64,000 nt of DNA from Bacteroidales bacterium (GCA_029932855.1 JAOZPG010000003.1:62001-126000); one strand, 5' to 3'; shown: positions 26,192 to 34,341, counted from the first letter of the stretch. Translations and numbers: made by a program. Notes: generated from the letters alone by a model not told the origin.

Positions 26192-26600
26192 GTTTCCCTG
26201 CAAAACTAAACTAATATTGATATCCATTCAAATATCCTTCAGAATTAACAGGATTACTCGCTTTGCTCGTGATCCCGTTGTGGGGTAACTTACAAAACCC
26301 AACCAATATTTAAAGTTTATATCCATTCAAATGTTCTTAAAAATTAATGGGATTACTCGCTTTGCTCGTGATCCCATTACGGGGCTCCCTGCAAACCCGA
26401 ATCAATATCTAAAGTTTAAATCAATTCAAATATCCTTCAGAATTAACAGGATTACTCGCTTTGATCGTGATCCCGTTGTGGGGTAACTTACAAAACCCAA
26501 CCAATATTTAAAGTTTATATCCATTCAAATGTTCTTAAAAATTAATGGGATTACTCGCTTTGCTCGTGATCCCATTGGGGGCTCCCTGCAAAACTCAAAA
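26192..26600. repeat. tandem array of four ~99-bp units with ACTCGC...GCTCGTGA palindromes
   Basis: Units begin at 26227, 26326, 26425 and 26524, exactly 99 bp apart, each starting TTCAAAT. Units 1 and 3 are nearly identical (one visible difference, C/A in the TTTGCTCG core). Units 2 and 4 are also nearly identical, so a 198-bp dimer was duplicated. Partial unit sequence precedes the first copy. Every unit contains GGATTACTCGC-TTTG-CTCGTGATCC, whose outer arms can form a hairpin. There is no spacer variation, so this is not a CRISPR array. No coding potential is evident. Confidence 0.9.
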
Positions 26601-26721
26601 AAGCTATTCGCCTCCGGCGAACTTGTTTTAATTTTCAGTAGCTCTCTTATGAAAGCAAGCTTTCAACAGTTGCTTCTAAAAATAAAAAACCCGGCTGACG
26701 CCGGGCTTTTTTGAGTTTTGC
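26588..26721. repeat. 134-bp element bounded by 17-bp perfect inverted repeats
   Basis: The sequence GCAAAACTCAAAAAAGC at 26588-26604 is repeated as its exact reverse complement at 26705-26721. The left arm lies inside the end of the last 99-bp unit, and the right arm ends on the tRNA-Ser discriminator base. Inside are a TTCGCC-TCC-GGCGAA hairpin (about 26607-26621), an AAGCAA/TTGCTT pair and the tRNA terminator. It has the outline of a short non-autonomous inverted-repeat element, but no target duplication was identified. Confidence 0.6.
26684..26712 (-). terminator. terminator of tRNA-Ser
   Basis: The stem CCCGGC (26690-26695) and GCCGGG (26700-26705) encloses the loop TGAC. A-runs lie on the left and a six-base T-run on the right, so it can work on both strands. 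On the minus strand it lies just downstream of the tRNA 3' end. Confidence 0.8.
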
Positions 26722-26805
26722 GGAGAAAGAGGGATTCGAACCCCCGGTACCTTGCGGTACAACGGTTTTCAAGACCGCCGCATTCGACCACTCTGCCATT
26801 TCTCC
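26721..26805 (-). tRNA. tRNA-Ser (anticodon UGA)
   Basis: An 85-nt class II tRNA on the minus strand. The acceptor stem GGAGAAA pairs with TTTCTCC. The D arm contains GCAGAGTGGTCGAATGC. The anticodon loop CTTGAAA gives anticodon UGA (plus-strand 26769-26771, TCA). A long variable arm GTACCGCAAGGTACC and a T arm with GGTTCGAATCC follow. The CCA end is not encoded. A terminator lies just downstream. Its 5' half and upstream flank have been duplicated next to it. Confidence 0.95.
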
Positions 26806-26846
26806 ATTAATTTAAAAGAACATTCTGTATTTTTATCATGGTTCAG

Positions 26847-27020
26847 GACCGCCGCATTATTCGGCCTTCCCTTCGGTCTGGCCTCATGAGCTCGTCTTCG
26901 CTCTGCTCATCCCCGGTTCGACCACTCTGCCATTTACTCGCTACGCTCGTGAGCTCGTCGTTTCACTCCTCGGTTCTCCATTAATTTAAAAGAACATTCT
27001 GTATTTTTATCATGGTTCAG
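26847..27020 (-). pseudogene. duplicated 5' half of tRNA-Ser, split by two palindromic insertions
   Basis: The 74 bp from 26773 to 26846 (tRNA anticodon stem through the 5' acceptor end, plus 41 bp of upstream flank) are repeated from 26847. The copy is interrupted after GACCGCCGCATT by 60 bp (26859-26918) and after CTGCCATTT by 40 bp (26936-26975). The sum 74+60+40 equals the 174-bp length. Both insertions end in CGGTT, contain TGAGCTCGTC and can fold (ATGAGC...GCTCAT; GTGA...TCAC). The copy cannot form a tRNA because the 3' half is missing. Confidence 0.85.
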
Positions 27021-27080
27021 GACCGCAGCATTACTCGCTGCTTTCAGCAGGTCGTGAGTTCATCTGTACCTTGTGCGGTT
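27021..27080 (-). pseudogene. third, truncated tRNA-Ser fragment with palindromic insertion
   Basis: A further copy starts with GACCGCAGCATT (27021-27032; one base differs from the tRNA). It is then broken by about 34 bp (27033-27066) that fold as ACTC-(CTGC-TTTCA-GCAG)-GAGT. The following TACCTTGTGCGG resembles the tRNA variable-arm region TACCTTGCGG but is in an unexpected order, so its origin is uncertain. The same 41-bp flank separates it from the second copy. Confidence 0.65.
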
Positions 27081-27438
27081 TTTCTAAAACAAGCGGCAAA
27101 ATTAATAAATTTCTAAAACTTTATCAAGAAAAATATGATATAGCCCTTTTTGACTGTTTCTGTTACTAAATATATGTTTTTGCTTTAAAGATTAAAATGC
27201 AGTCATTTCTTTTACAAATTATGCGATTTTTGGAAGCTAATAAAGGTCGCAAATACAGATAAATAGGAGGTTTAACGCTATTTCAGTGTTTTTTTTATGG
27301 AATTTGAATATTTTGTTATTAACAGGGTATCCGGACTGTAAAATAATGATAATCAGAGGTATAGGTGTTTTATTGTCAGTTTTCCACACTTATATTTACT
27401 TTTTCTAAACATAAAGTAGATATTTTTTTTACTGATTA
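27081..27438. other. non-coding AT-rich intergenic stretch
   Basis: About 360 bp between the tRNA-derived repeats and the HU promoter. I see no convincing gene, RNA structure or repeat here. The sequence is AT-rich with stops in all frames. Confidence 0.6.
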
Positions 27439-27469
27439 TTTGCCAGAACCCTTAAATAGTCTATATTTG
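27439..27469 (+). promoter_or_regulatory. HU gene promoter (TTTG-N19-TATATTTG)
   Basis: TTTG at 27439-27442 and TATATTTG at 27462-27469, spaced by 19 bp, match the Bacteroidota consensus. Transcription should start near 27476, giving a leader of about 50 nt. A strong promoter fits an abundant nucleoid protein. Confidence 0.8.
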
Positions 27470-27527
27470 TAGAGGCTTGAACAATTTAAAGAAATTATTT
27501 TTTACTAACCCTTAAAGCAATTTAATT

Positions 27528-27800
27528 ATGAACAAAGCGGAATTAATTGATCAAATGGCAGCGCAAGCTGGCTTATCTAAAGCTGATGCTAAAAGAGCTC
27601 TCGATGCATTTGTTGATGCAACTACAGGCGCTCTTAAAGGCGGTGACCGTGTTGCTCTTGTTGGATTTGGTTCATTTGCAATTTCACAAAGAAATGCAAG
27701 AACCGGTCGTAATCCACAGACTGGCGCTCCCATTAAGATTGCAGCAAAGAAAGTTGTTAAGTTTAAAGCAGGTAGCGAACTTGCTGATACTGTACAATAA
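27528..27800 (+). CDS. HU-family DNA-binding protein
   Basis: A 90-residue HU/IHF-type nucleoid protein that binds and bends DNA as a dimer. The N-terminal [25 protein letters not shown] helices, the VALVGFGSF strand, the arm signature [12 protein letters not shown] (about residues 55-66) with its Pro, and the C-terminal [11 protein letters not shown] are all canonical. It has its own promoter and terminator and so is monocistronic. Confidence 0.97.
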   Translation: MNKAELIDQMAAQAGLSKADAKRALDAFVDATTGALKGGDRVALVGFGSFAISQRNARTGRNPQTGAPIKIAAKKVVKFKAGSELADTVQ

Positions 27801-27819
27801 TAAGAATTTTGCTTACAAA

Positions 27820-27849
27820 GGGAGTGCCTTAGGTACTCCCTTTTTTTTT
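27820..27849 (+). terminator. HU gene terminator
   Basis: The stem GGGAGT (27820-27825) and ACTCCC (27835-27840) is followed by nine T residues, directly after the HU stop codon. Confidence 0.88.
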
Positions 27850-27880
27850 ACTTTAGCTTTGAGTTATATTTACTTACTAT

Positions 27881-28561
27881 ATGCAGGATGATCTTTTAAA
27901 TTTTCTTTCAGGATTTATAACCGAAAAGAGGTGGAAGCTTTTTTTAGATATCCTTGACCAGCGCACCAGGTACATTACTGTTGTGCTTGAGGATATTTAC
28001 CAGCCACATAATGCCAGTGCAGTCTTAAGAAGTTGCGATTGCTTTGGGATACAGGATGTCCATATAATTGAAAACAATAACGAATATTCTGTTAATAAGG
28101 ATGTAGCCCTGGGGAGTGATAAATGGCTGAATCTTTATAAGTACAATGAAAAAGCAGAAAATACTATTTCTGCTTTTTCATCATTGCGCAGTGAGGGATA
28201 CAGGATAGTTGCAACCACTCCGGGCGACAAATCAATGTCGCTTGAAGATATTGACCTTAATAAATCTAAAATTGCACTGGTTTTCGGGACAGAACTGAAG
28301 GGTCTGTCAAAGACTGCCATAGACAATGCAGATGAACACCTGCATATAAATATGCAGGGATTTACTGAAAGCTTAAATATTTCTGTATCAGCGGCAATAG
28401 TTTTATATAGTTTATCGAAAAAGCTAAGGGAAGGCAATCTAAACTGGAGGCTTTCTGATGAGGAAGTATCTTCCCTTAAACTTGACTGGTTGAGGAAGAG
28501 TATTAAACGCTCAGACCTGCTGGAAAAAGAGTTCATATCATCTTATAAGAATAGAAAATAA
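27881..28561 (+). CDS. trmH: tRNA (guanosine-2'-O-)-methyltransferase, TrmH/SpoU family
   Basis: A 226-residue SPOUT-class 2'-O-methyltransferase. Motif 1 is NASAVLRSCDCFGIQDVHIIE, motif 2 is ALVFGTELKGLS and motif 3 is NISVSAAIVLYSL. These form the knotted SAM site. The N- and C-terminal helical extensions and the total size resemble TrmH, which methylates G18 in the tRNA D-loop. A close rRNA-modifying SpoU enzyme cannot be excluded. It follows the HU terminator with a 31-bp gap and must have its own promoter or depend on read-through. Confidence 0.9.
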   Translation: MQDDLLNFLSGFITEKRWKLFLDILDQRTRYITVVLEDIYQPHNASAVLRSCDCFGIQDVHIIENNNEYSVNKDVALGSDKWLNLYKYNEKAENTISAFSSLRSEGYRIVATTPGDKSMSLEDIDLNKSKIALVFGTELKGLSKTAIDNADEHLHINMQGFTESLNISVSAAIVLYSLSKKLREGNLNWRLSDEEVSSLKLDWLRKSIKRSDLLEKEFISSYKNRK

Positions 28562-28688
28562 CTGATTGACAGGCTTTTTATCTGTTTAATATTTTATTAT
28601 TCAGCCTTTTTTCATATTTTTGACGAAGGGCATTTTTCTTTAGACCGAAGTGCCCATGTCTTATATAAGGAATTAATATTCAGGCAGA

Positions 28689-29399
28689 ATGAATTGTATT
28701 ATTATCGATGATGACAAACTATCCAGGAAAGTACTTGAAGGGCTTATAGCAAAAAGAAGTGATTTAAGTCTTGTTGCTTCTTACCCTGATGCACTGGATG
28801 CATCAAAAATGTTCAATAAGGATAATAATGGAGTTGACCTGATATTTCTTGATATTGAAATGCCTGAAATGACTGGCCTGGATTTCCTTAGCTCAATTAA
28901 AGACCTCCCTCAGGTAATTATTGTTTCTTCAAGGGAAAAATATGCCCTGGAAGCCTATGATTTTGAGATTACTGACTATCTTCTTAAGCCTATTGAATTA
29001 CCACGATTCAGCAGGGCGATAAACAGGGCGTTTAAAAAGCACTCGGTTGTAAAGATGGAGATGAAAAGCAATGAGGAGATATTTATAAAGAAAGGGGCCA
29101 GTCTGATTAAGATGAAGCTTAATGATATTTTGTGGGTTGAAGCACTGGAGAACTATGTTATCCTGAACACAAAGGATGAAAAGTTTACAATTCATTTTAC
29201 CATGAAGGCAATTGAAAAAAAACTTCCCCAGCCTAATTTTACAAGGATCCACAGATCATATATAGTTAATACCGGCAACATTTCCATTATAAAGGATAAT
29301 GCTGTGGATATTAGCTATAATAACCAGGTACATAGTATTCCAATAGGCAAGTCATATAAAGAAAAACTTTTAAAGGACATTAACCTTATTGCCAGGTAG
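28689..29399 (+). CDS. LytTR-family response regulator
   Basis: A 236-residue two-domain regulator. The receiver (residues 1-120) has the acidic pair D7/D8, the phospho-acceptor D55 in LIFLDIEMPEMTG, Ser80/81 and Lys100 in YLLKPIE. The C-terminal LytTR DNA-binding domain (about 135-235) has ILWVEALENYVILNT, FTRIHRSYIVN and IPIGKSYKE. No histidine kinase is adjacent, so it is an orphan here. LytTR regulators in Bacteroidota usually work with a membrane LytS/YpdA-type kinase. Targets are unknown. The aminotransferase gene starts 29 bp downstream. Confidence 0.93.
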   Translation: MNCIIIDDDKLSRKVLEGLIAKRSDLSLVASYPDALDASKMFNKDNNGVDLIFLDIEMPEMTGLDFLSSIKDLPQVIIVSSREKYALEAYDFEITDYLLKPIELPRFSRAINRAFKKHSVVKMEMKSNEEIFIKKGASLIKMKLNDILWVEALENYVILNTKDEKFTIHFTMKAIEKKLPQPNFTRIHRSYIVNTGNISIIKDNAVDISYNNQVHSIPIGKSYKEKLLKDINLIAR

Positions 29400-29428
29400 T
29401 CCATTTTTATACTCAATATTGCAGCTGA

Positions 29429-30613
29429 ATGATCTCTGAACGACAGCTTTTCCTTGATTATGTGGCACAAACTTCCGATTCCCCTTATATGCTTGAGATT
29501 GACAGGGCAGAAGGGATTTATCTTTTTGATAAGAGTGGGAGGAAATACATAGATCTTATATCAGGTGTTTCTGTAAGCAACCTGGGGCACAGGCATCCCA
29601 GGGTCTTAAAGGCCATATATGGCCAGCTTGAGAAATATATGCACCTGATGGTATATGGAGAATATGTGCAAAGTCCGCAGATTAAATTTGCCAGGCTTTT
29701 GGTTAAGCAGTTACCAGGAAATCTTGATAATGTATATATGGTAAATTCAGGCAGTGAAGCAATTGAAGGGGCACTGAAGCTTGCCAAGAGATATACTGGT
29801 CGCAAGGAAGTTCTGGCCTTTAAGAACGCCTACCACGGCAGTACCCATGGAGCACTTAGTCTTATGGGTAATGACGAATTTAAGAATTCTTTCAGGCCTC
29901 TTGTGCCGGGAGTAGGATTCCTTGAATTTGGAAATATTGCAGACCTGGATAAAATAAATACATCTGTTGCCTGTGTAGTAATAGAACCCGTACAGGGTGA
30001 AGCAGGTGTAATTATTCCACCTAATGATTACTTAAGTGCACTTCAGAAGAAGTGCAGGAAAACCGGCAGCCTGCTGATATTTGATGAGATACAAACAGGA
30101 TTTGGACGTACTGGTTCTCTGTTTGCTTTTCAGGAATTCAATGTGATTCCGGATATAATATGTTTTGCAAAAAGTGTGGGAGGAGGCATGCCCCTTGGAG
30201 TATTTGTCTCTTCCAGAAAAATAATGTCGTCATTTATGTCGAATCCTGTACTGGGTCATATTACCACTTTCGGGGGACATCCTGTTTCCTGTGCAGCAGC
30301 ACATGCCAGTCTTGCTGCACTGCTTGACGAGGGATGGATTAGTAAAGTGAAAGAGAAGGGGGATCTGTTCAGGGAATTGCTGGTACATGAGAAGATCAAA
30401 GGGATAAGAGGTATTGGACTTTTCCTGGCTGTTGATATGGAGAATGGCGGGCAGGTGAAAAAACTGATAAGCAAACTCCTGGAGAAAGGAGTGATAGTGG
30501 ACTGGTTCCTGTTCAGGGACAGTTCATTTCGTATTGCCCCGCCCCTGATAATAAATGAAGATGAAATCAGAAATGTATGTGGAACAATTCTTGATGCCCT
30601 GGATATAATCTAA
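29429..30613 (+). CDS. class III PLP-dependent aminotransferase
   Basis: A 394-residue fold-type I aminotransferase of the ornithine/acetylornithine/4-aminobutyrate group. NSGSEAIEGALKLAKRYTGR binds the cofactor phosphate, LIFDEIQTGFGRTG holds the PLP-ring Asp, and CFAKSVGGGMPLG contains the Schiff-base Lys (about residue 248). FGGHPVSCAAA follows. The substrate cannot be fixed from these features. No arginine or polyamine genes are nearby to help. It lies between an orphan regulator and a secreted unknown. Confidence 0.88.
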   Translation: MISERQLFLDYVAQTSDSPYMLEIDRAEGIYLFDKSGRKYIDLISGVSVSNLGHRHPRVLKAIYGQLEKYMHLMVYGEYVQSPQIKFARLLVKQLPGNLDNVYMVNSGSEAIEGALKLAKRYTGRKEVLAFKNAYHGSTHGALSLMGNDEFKNSFRPLVPGVGFLEFGNIADLDKINTSVACVVIEPVQGEAGVIIPPNDYLSALQKKCRKTGSLLIFDEIQTGFGRTGSLFAFQEFNVIPDIICFAKSVGGGMPLGVFVSSRKIMSSFMSNPVLGHITTFGGHPVSCAAAHASLAALLDEGWISKVKEKGDLFRELLVHEKIKGIRGIGLFLAVDMENGGQVKKLISKLLEKGVIVDWFLFRDSSFRIAPPLIINEDEIRNVCGTILDALDII

Positions 30614-30626
30614 GCTTGTAAACAGA

Positions 30627-31490
30627 ATGAAATTTTATTGTTGTATGAAACCAGGGGTAGTTTTTATTTTAGCATATATTTTACTGGTTTTTCTATTGCC
30701 TGGAAATATTCATGCTCAGGACGTTTCGCCGGCTAAGGCAGAAAGAGAGCTTGCTGCTCTTTGGACTGAAATAGCTAAAACAAAAGATGATAGCCTGAAG
30801 TTGCAGATATGTGAAGTAATAAACTTATCCATGGCAGAAATACTGGAATCGGCCGGGAGCTTTAATTATGCATTTGATTCGCTCAAATACCTTGGCAAAA
30901 TTTACTCCACCGACAGTCTTTTACGAATCTATACCTGGAATATTCCCCTGGGGAATGGTTCAAACAGATATTTTGGTTATGTACAGGAGTTGAACCAGGA
31001 AGATTCCACTGATGTCAGTTTGTTTCCTCTTAATGAAAATATTGGATCAGTATTGAACACTGATAGCATATATGATCAGGATTCATGGTATGGAGCTCTT
31101 TATTATTCTGCAATTGCAGGACAGTGTGATGGAAAAACCATGTATACGCTCCTGGGACTGGATCTGAATGATTATTATACAAGCAGGAAGATAATCGATA
31201 TACTGGAAATTTCCGGTGGTAAACTAAGTTTTGGTTCACCCGTATTCGCGGATAAAGAAGAGCTTAACTGCAGGCAGGTATTTGAGTTTTCTGCTGCTGT
31301 GTCGATGATGCTAAGATATTTGAAGGAGAAAAATACGATAATTTTTGATCACCTGTCTCCTGCAAAGCCTGAGTTCAAAGGGAAGTTCGAGTATTATGGT
31401 CCAGACTTTTCCTACGACGGTTATCTGTTTAAAAACTGCAGGTGGAATAAGATAGAAGACCTGGATATTAAAGCCACGCAGGTTTATTAG
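30627..31490 (+). CDS. secreted protein of unknown function
   Basis: A 287-residue protein with an N-terminal signal peptide (hydrophobic segment about residues 10-30, cleavage likely after NIHA). An ATG at 30645 (MKPGVVF) could also be the start. The mature protein is soluble-looking and contains TWNIPLGNGSNRYFGYVQEL and YSAIAGQCDGKTMYTLLGLD, a pattern common among conserved Bacteroidota periplasmic proteins. I do not recognise a named domain. It lies 13 bp after the aminotransferase gene on the same strand, so cotranscription is likely. Confidence 0.75.
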   Translation: MKFYCCMKPGVVFILAYILLVFLLPGNIHAQDVSPAKAERELAALWTEIAKTKDDSLKLQICEVINLSMAEILESAGSFNYAFDSLKYLGKIYSTDSLLRIYTWNIPLGNGSNRYFGYVQELNQEDSTDVSLFPLNENIGSVLNTDSIYDQDSWYGALYYSAIAGQCDGKTMYTLLGLDLNDYYTSRKIIDILEISGGKLSFGSPVFADKEELNCRQVFEFSAAVSMMLRYLKEKNTIIFDHLSPAKPEFKGKFEYYGPDFSYDGYLFKNCRWNKIEDLDIKATQVY

Positions 31491-31554
31491 CAGGCTGTCT
31501 TTATTTTTTATAAATTGCCATAAAAACAGGAATCTTTTCTTTATAAATAGTTCA

Positions 31555-32088
31555 ATGGCAAAAACCCGGACCAATCTCAGTTACCTGTTCCTTTATGATC
31601 CTACGCGCCTTATAAGTGATGAGATACATGACAGGTTTAAAAATATTTTAAAATATAAGATTGAGAGCTGTATAGATCATGATAGCCTTTTAAAGACTGT
31701 TGAAGCTGCTCCTAAAAGCAATAATATTACAAAGATATGTATCTATGTAATGAATGGAATGACAGAAAGTGAAGAGGGCCTTAACAACTTAAAAGACTTA
31801 ATTTCATCTTTAAGTAGTATCAACGATAACTTAAGTTTTATATGCTTACTTAATAAACCTGAAAAAGAGGAGAAGAAGTATACCTACCCTCTTTCATGCA
31901 TAACGGTTCAGAATAATGATAATGTCATTCTTCGTATAACAAATCATGTTCTTGGAATAATAAGCAAAGAGAACCTGGATAGGAAGTATTTTGCTGCCAA
32001 GCGCGCAGTGCAGCTATTTCTTGCTTTCCTCCTTTTCTTTATCCTTATTGCTGCAGTCAGCTATTTTGTATTTCCTCAATATTTTTAG
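31555..32088 (+). CDS. tail-anchored protein with possible degenerate receiver-like domain
   Basis: A 177-residue protein of unknown function. The soluble N-terminal part (residues 1-145) alternates strands and helices (SYLFLYD, KICIYVMNGM, LSFICLLNK), as in a receiver or other Rossmann-like fold. It has no clear phospho-acceptor Asp. A single hydrophobic segment (AVQLFLAFLLFFILIAAVSYFVF) forms the C-terminus, so it should be anchored with the bulk in the cytoplasm. It follows the secreted unknown gene by 64 bp. The receiver-like reading is inference from the pattern only. Confidence 0.65.
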   Translation: MAKTRTNLSYLFLYDPTRLISDEIHDRFKNILKYKIESCIDHDSLLKTVEAAPKSNNITKICIYVMNGMTESEEGLNNLKDLISSLSSINDNLSFICLLNKPEKEEKKYTYPLSCITVQNNDNVILRITNHVLGIISKENLDRKYFAAKRAVQLFLAFLLFFILIAAVSYFVFPQYF

Positions 32089-32163
32089 TTAGCCGGGTGT
32101 ATTTATCCGGCATTGTCTGAAGGCTGCCAGATAAGAATGTCTTAGTCTTTTTTGGAGTGACTA

Positions 32164-32196
32164 TTTGTCAGTTATTATCAAATGGCATATACTTTG
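32164..32196 (+). promoter_or_regulatory. probable htpG promoter
   Basis: TTTG at 32164-32167 is followed after 20 bp by TATACTTTG (32188-32196), close to the Bacteroidota TTTG / TAnnTTTG promoter with one extra base in the -7 element. It lies about 55 bp before the htpG ATG. No obvious heat-shock operator was seen. Confidence 0.5.
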
Positions 32197-32250
32197 TCCT
32201 GTCTCTGTCAAAATTATATTTATTGTTAAAACTTATAATAGCAATTGATT

Positions 32251-34296
32251 ATGCAAAAAGGAAAAATCAACATTACAACGGAGAATATATTTCCGATCAT
32301 CAAAAAGTTCTTGTATTCCGATCATGAAATATTCCTTAGGGAAATTATTTCAAATGCTGTGGATGCTACTCAGAAACTTAAGACATTTCAGTCAACAGGT
32401 GATTTTAAAGGAGAGATCAAAGACGAAACAATCAGGATCAAGCTTGATGCAAAAAAGAAAACCATTACCGTTTCCGATCATGGTATCGGGATGACAGCTG
32501 AGGAGGTTGAGAAATTTATTAACCAGATAGCTTTTTCGAGTGCTGAAGAATTCCTGGAGAAATATAAGGATAAGGCTAATGCTATTATAGGTCATTTCGG
32601 AATGGGTTTCTATTCATCATTCATGGTCTCGAAAAAGGTGGAAATACACACCAAATCATATAAGCCTGGTTCAAAAGCTGTTCTGTGGAGCTGTGACGGA
32701 AGTCCCGAATTTGAGCTTGGAGAAAAGGCAAAGAAGGATGTTGGAACGGATATAATTCTTCATATTGATACTGAATCAAAAGAGTTTCTTGAAGAATCAA
32801 GGATATCTGAGCTTTTGAAAAAATATAGCAGGTATCTTCCCATCCCGGTTGCTTTTGGTAAGGAAAAAGAATGGAAAGACGGTAAAGAGGTAGAAACAAA
32901 AAAGGATAATATAATTAATATTACCCACCCGGCATGGACCAGGAAGCCGGCTGACCTGAAGGATGAAGATTATAAGGAATTTTATCGTGATATGTACCCC
33001 ATGCAGGAGGAACCCCTGTTCTGGATACACCTGAATGTGGATTATCCTTTTAAGCTTACAGGTATATTGTATTTCCCAAAAATAAAAAACCAGGTAGAGG
33101 TTCAGAGAAACAAGATACAACTTTTTAGTAACCAGGTTTATGTAACAGATTCTGTTGAAGGTATTGTTCCTGAATTCTTAACCCTCCTGCATGGTGTTAT
33201 CGATTCGCCCGACATACCTTTGAATGTATCCAGGTCTTACCTTCAAAGTGATGGGAATGTTAAGAAAATATCGGGCCATATTAACAAAAAAGTTGCAGAC
33301 AGGCTGAATGAGATTTTTAAGAAAGACAGGTCCGGATTTGAAAATAAATGGGATGATCTGAAGCTATTTATTGTATATGGACTGATCTCGGATGAGAAAT
33401 TCTATGACAGGGCCTCGAAGTTTGCCCTTCTTAAAAACACTGATGATAAGTATTTTACATTTGAAGAGTATGAAAAACTGATAAAAGAGAACCAGACCGA
33501 TAAGAACAAAACACTGGTTTACCTCTATGCAAATAATAAGGATGATCAGCACAGCTATATTGAGGCTGCAAAGGCCAAAGGCTATGATGTTCTGCTTATG
33601 GACGGTCAGCTTGATACTCATTTCCTTAGTCAACTGGAACAGAAGCTTACGGGCTCACGTTTTGTAAGGGTCGATGCGGATGTGCCGGATAAGCTTATAC
33701 AAAAAGAGGACACAAAAGGATCCAGTCTTACAGGTGATCAGCAAAACATTCTTAGTGGTGTGTTTATGGGTCCGCTTGTTAATAAAGAAGGATTTAATGT
33801 AGTGTTTGAAGACCTGAGTGAAACGGAAAATCCTCTTATCATTACTCAATCGGAATTTACCAGGAGGATGAAGGATATGTCTGCAATGGGGGGTGGAATG
33901 GATTTCTATGGTACACTGCCTGATAGTTATAACCTTGTGGTAAATTCAAATCATCCGCTTATTGGCAAGGTGCTTGAAGACTGCGGGAAGAAGATGGAGA
34001 AAGAGATGAAATCTTTGAATGAAAAGGTTGAATCCCTGAAGGAACATAAGACAGAACTGGAAAAAGCAAAGGAAGCTAAAAAAGAGGAAGAAATAAAGCA
34101 GGAAGATAAAGATAAGCTTGAGGATATTAATAAGAAGATAGGAGAGATTGAAGACAAGAAGAACAAAAAGCTTGAGAAGGCTGGAAAAGAAAACTCACTG
34201 GTATGCCAGCTTATTGACCTTGCATTGTTGTCGAACAATATGCTAAAAGGTGAAAACCTCTCAAAATTCGTAAAGAGAAGTATTGATCTGATATAA
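32251..34296 (+). CDS. htpG: molecular chaperone HtpG (Hsp90)
   Basis: A 681-residue Hsp90 homologue. The N-terminal GHKL ATPase domain has LREIISNAVDATQKL, VSDHGIGMTAEEV and GHFGMGFYSSFMV. The middle domain has the catalytic-Arg loop region VQRNKIQLFSNQVYV and PLNVSRSYLQ. The C-terminal dimerisation part contains an unusually Lys/Glu-rich stretch (about residues 590-655) that is probably coiled coil. I use the ATG at 32251 (MQKGKIN). A TTG at 32245 is also in frame. A terminator lies about 50 bp downstream, so it is probably monocistronic. Confidence 0.96.
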   Translation: MQKGKINITTENIFPIIKKFLYSDHEIFLREIISNAVDATQKLKTFQSTGDFKGEIKDETIRIKLDAKKKTITVSDHGIGMTAEEVEKFINQIAFSSAEEFLEKYKDKANAIIGHFGMGFYSSFMVSKKVEIHTKSYKPGSKAVLWSCDGSPEFELGEKAKKDVGTDIILHIDTESKEFLEESRISELLKKYSRYLPIPVAFGKEKEWKDGKEVETKKDNIINITHPAWTRKPADLKDEDYKEFYRDMYPMQEEPLFWIHLNVDYPFKLTGILYFPKIKNQVEVQRNKIQLFSNQVYVTDSVEGIVPEFLTLLHGVIDSPDIPLNVSRSYLQSDGNVKKISGHINKKVADRLNEIFKKDRSGFENKWDDLKLFIVYGLISDEKFYDRASKFALLKNTDDKYFTFEEYEKLIKENQTDKNKTLVYLYANNKDDQHSYIEAAKAKGYDVLLMDGQLDTHFLSQLEQKLTGSRFVRVDADVPDKLIQKEDTKGSSLTGDQQNILSGVFMGPLVNKEGFNVVFEDLSETENPLIITQSEFTRRMKDMSAMGGGMDFYGTLPDSYNLVVNSNHPLIGKVLEDCGKKMEKEMKSLNEKVESLKEHKTELEKAKEAKKEEEIKQEDKDKLEDINKKIGEIEDKKNKKLEKAGKENSLVCQLIDLALLSNNMLKGENLSKFVKRSIDLI

Positions 34297-34341
34297 TAGT
34301 TATTATCTGTATCATTCTGAAAAAACTTACCGGACCAAACA

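Noticed and set aside
26192..26600. CRISPR-like array
   Set aside because: The units are long (99 bp), contiguous and without variable spacers. No cas gene is present.
26529..26714. 61-residue plus-strand frame over the last repeat unit and the inverted-repeat element
   Set aside because: It lies wholly inside the repeats and terminator hairpin, so it is chance coding.
26721..27080. Integrase attachment site of a genomic island at tRNA-Ser
   Set aside because: No integrase or island cargo genes are in the window. The copies are tandem 5'-half duplications, not the usual 3'-end duplication, so the palindromic insertion reading fits better.
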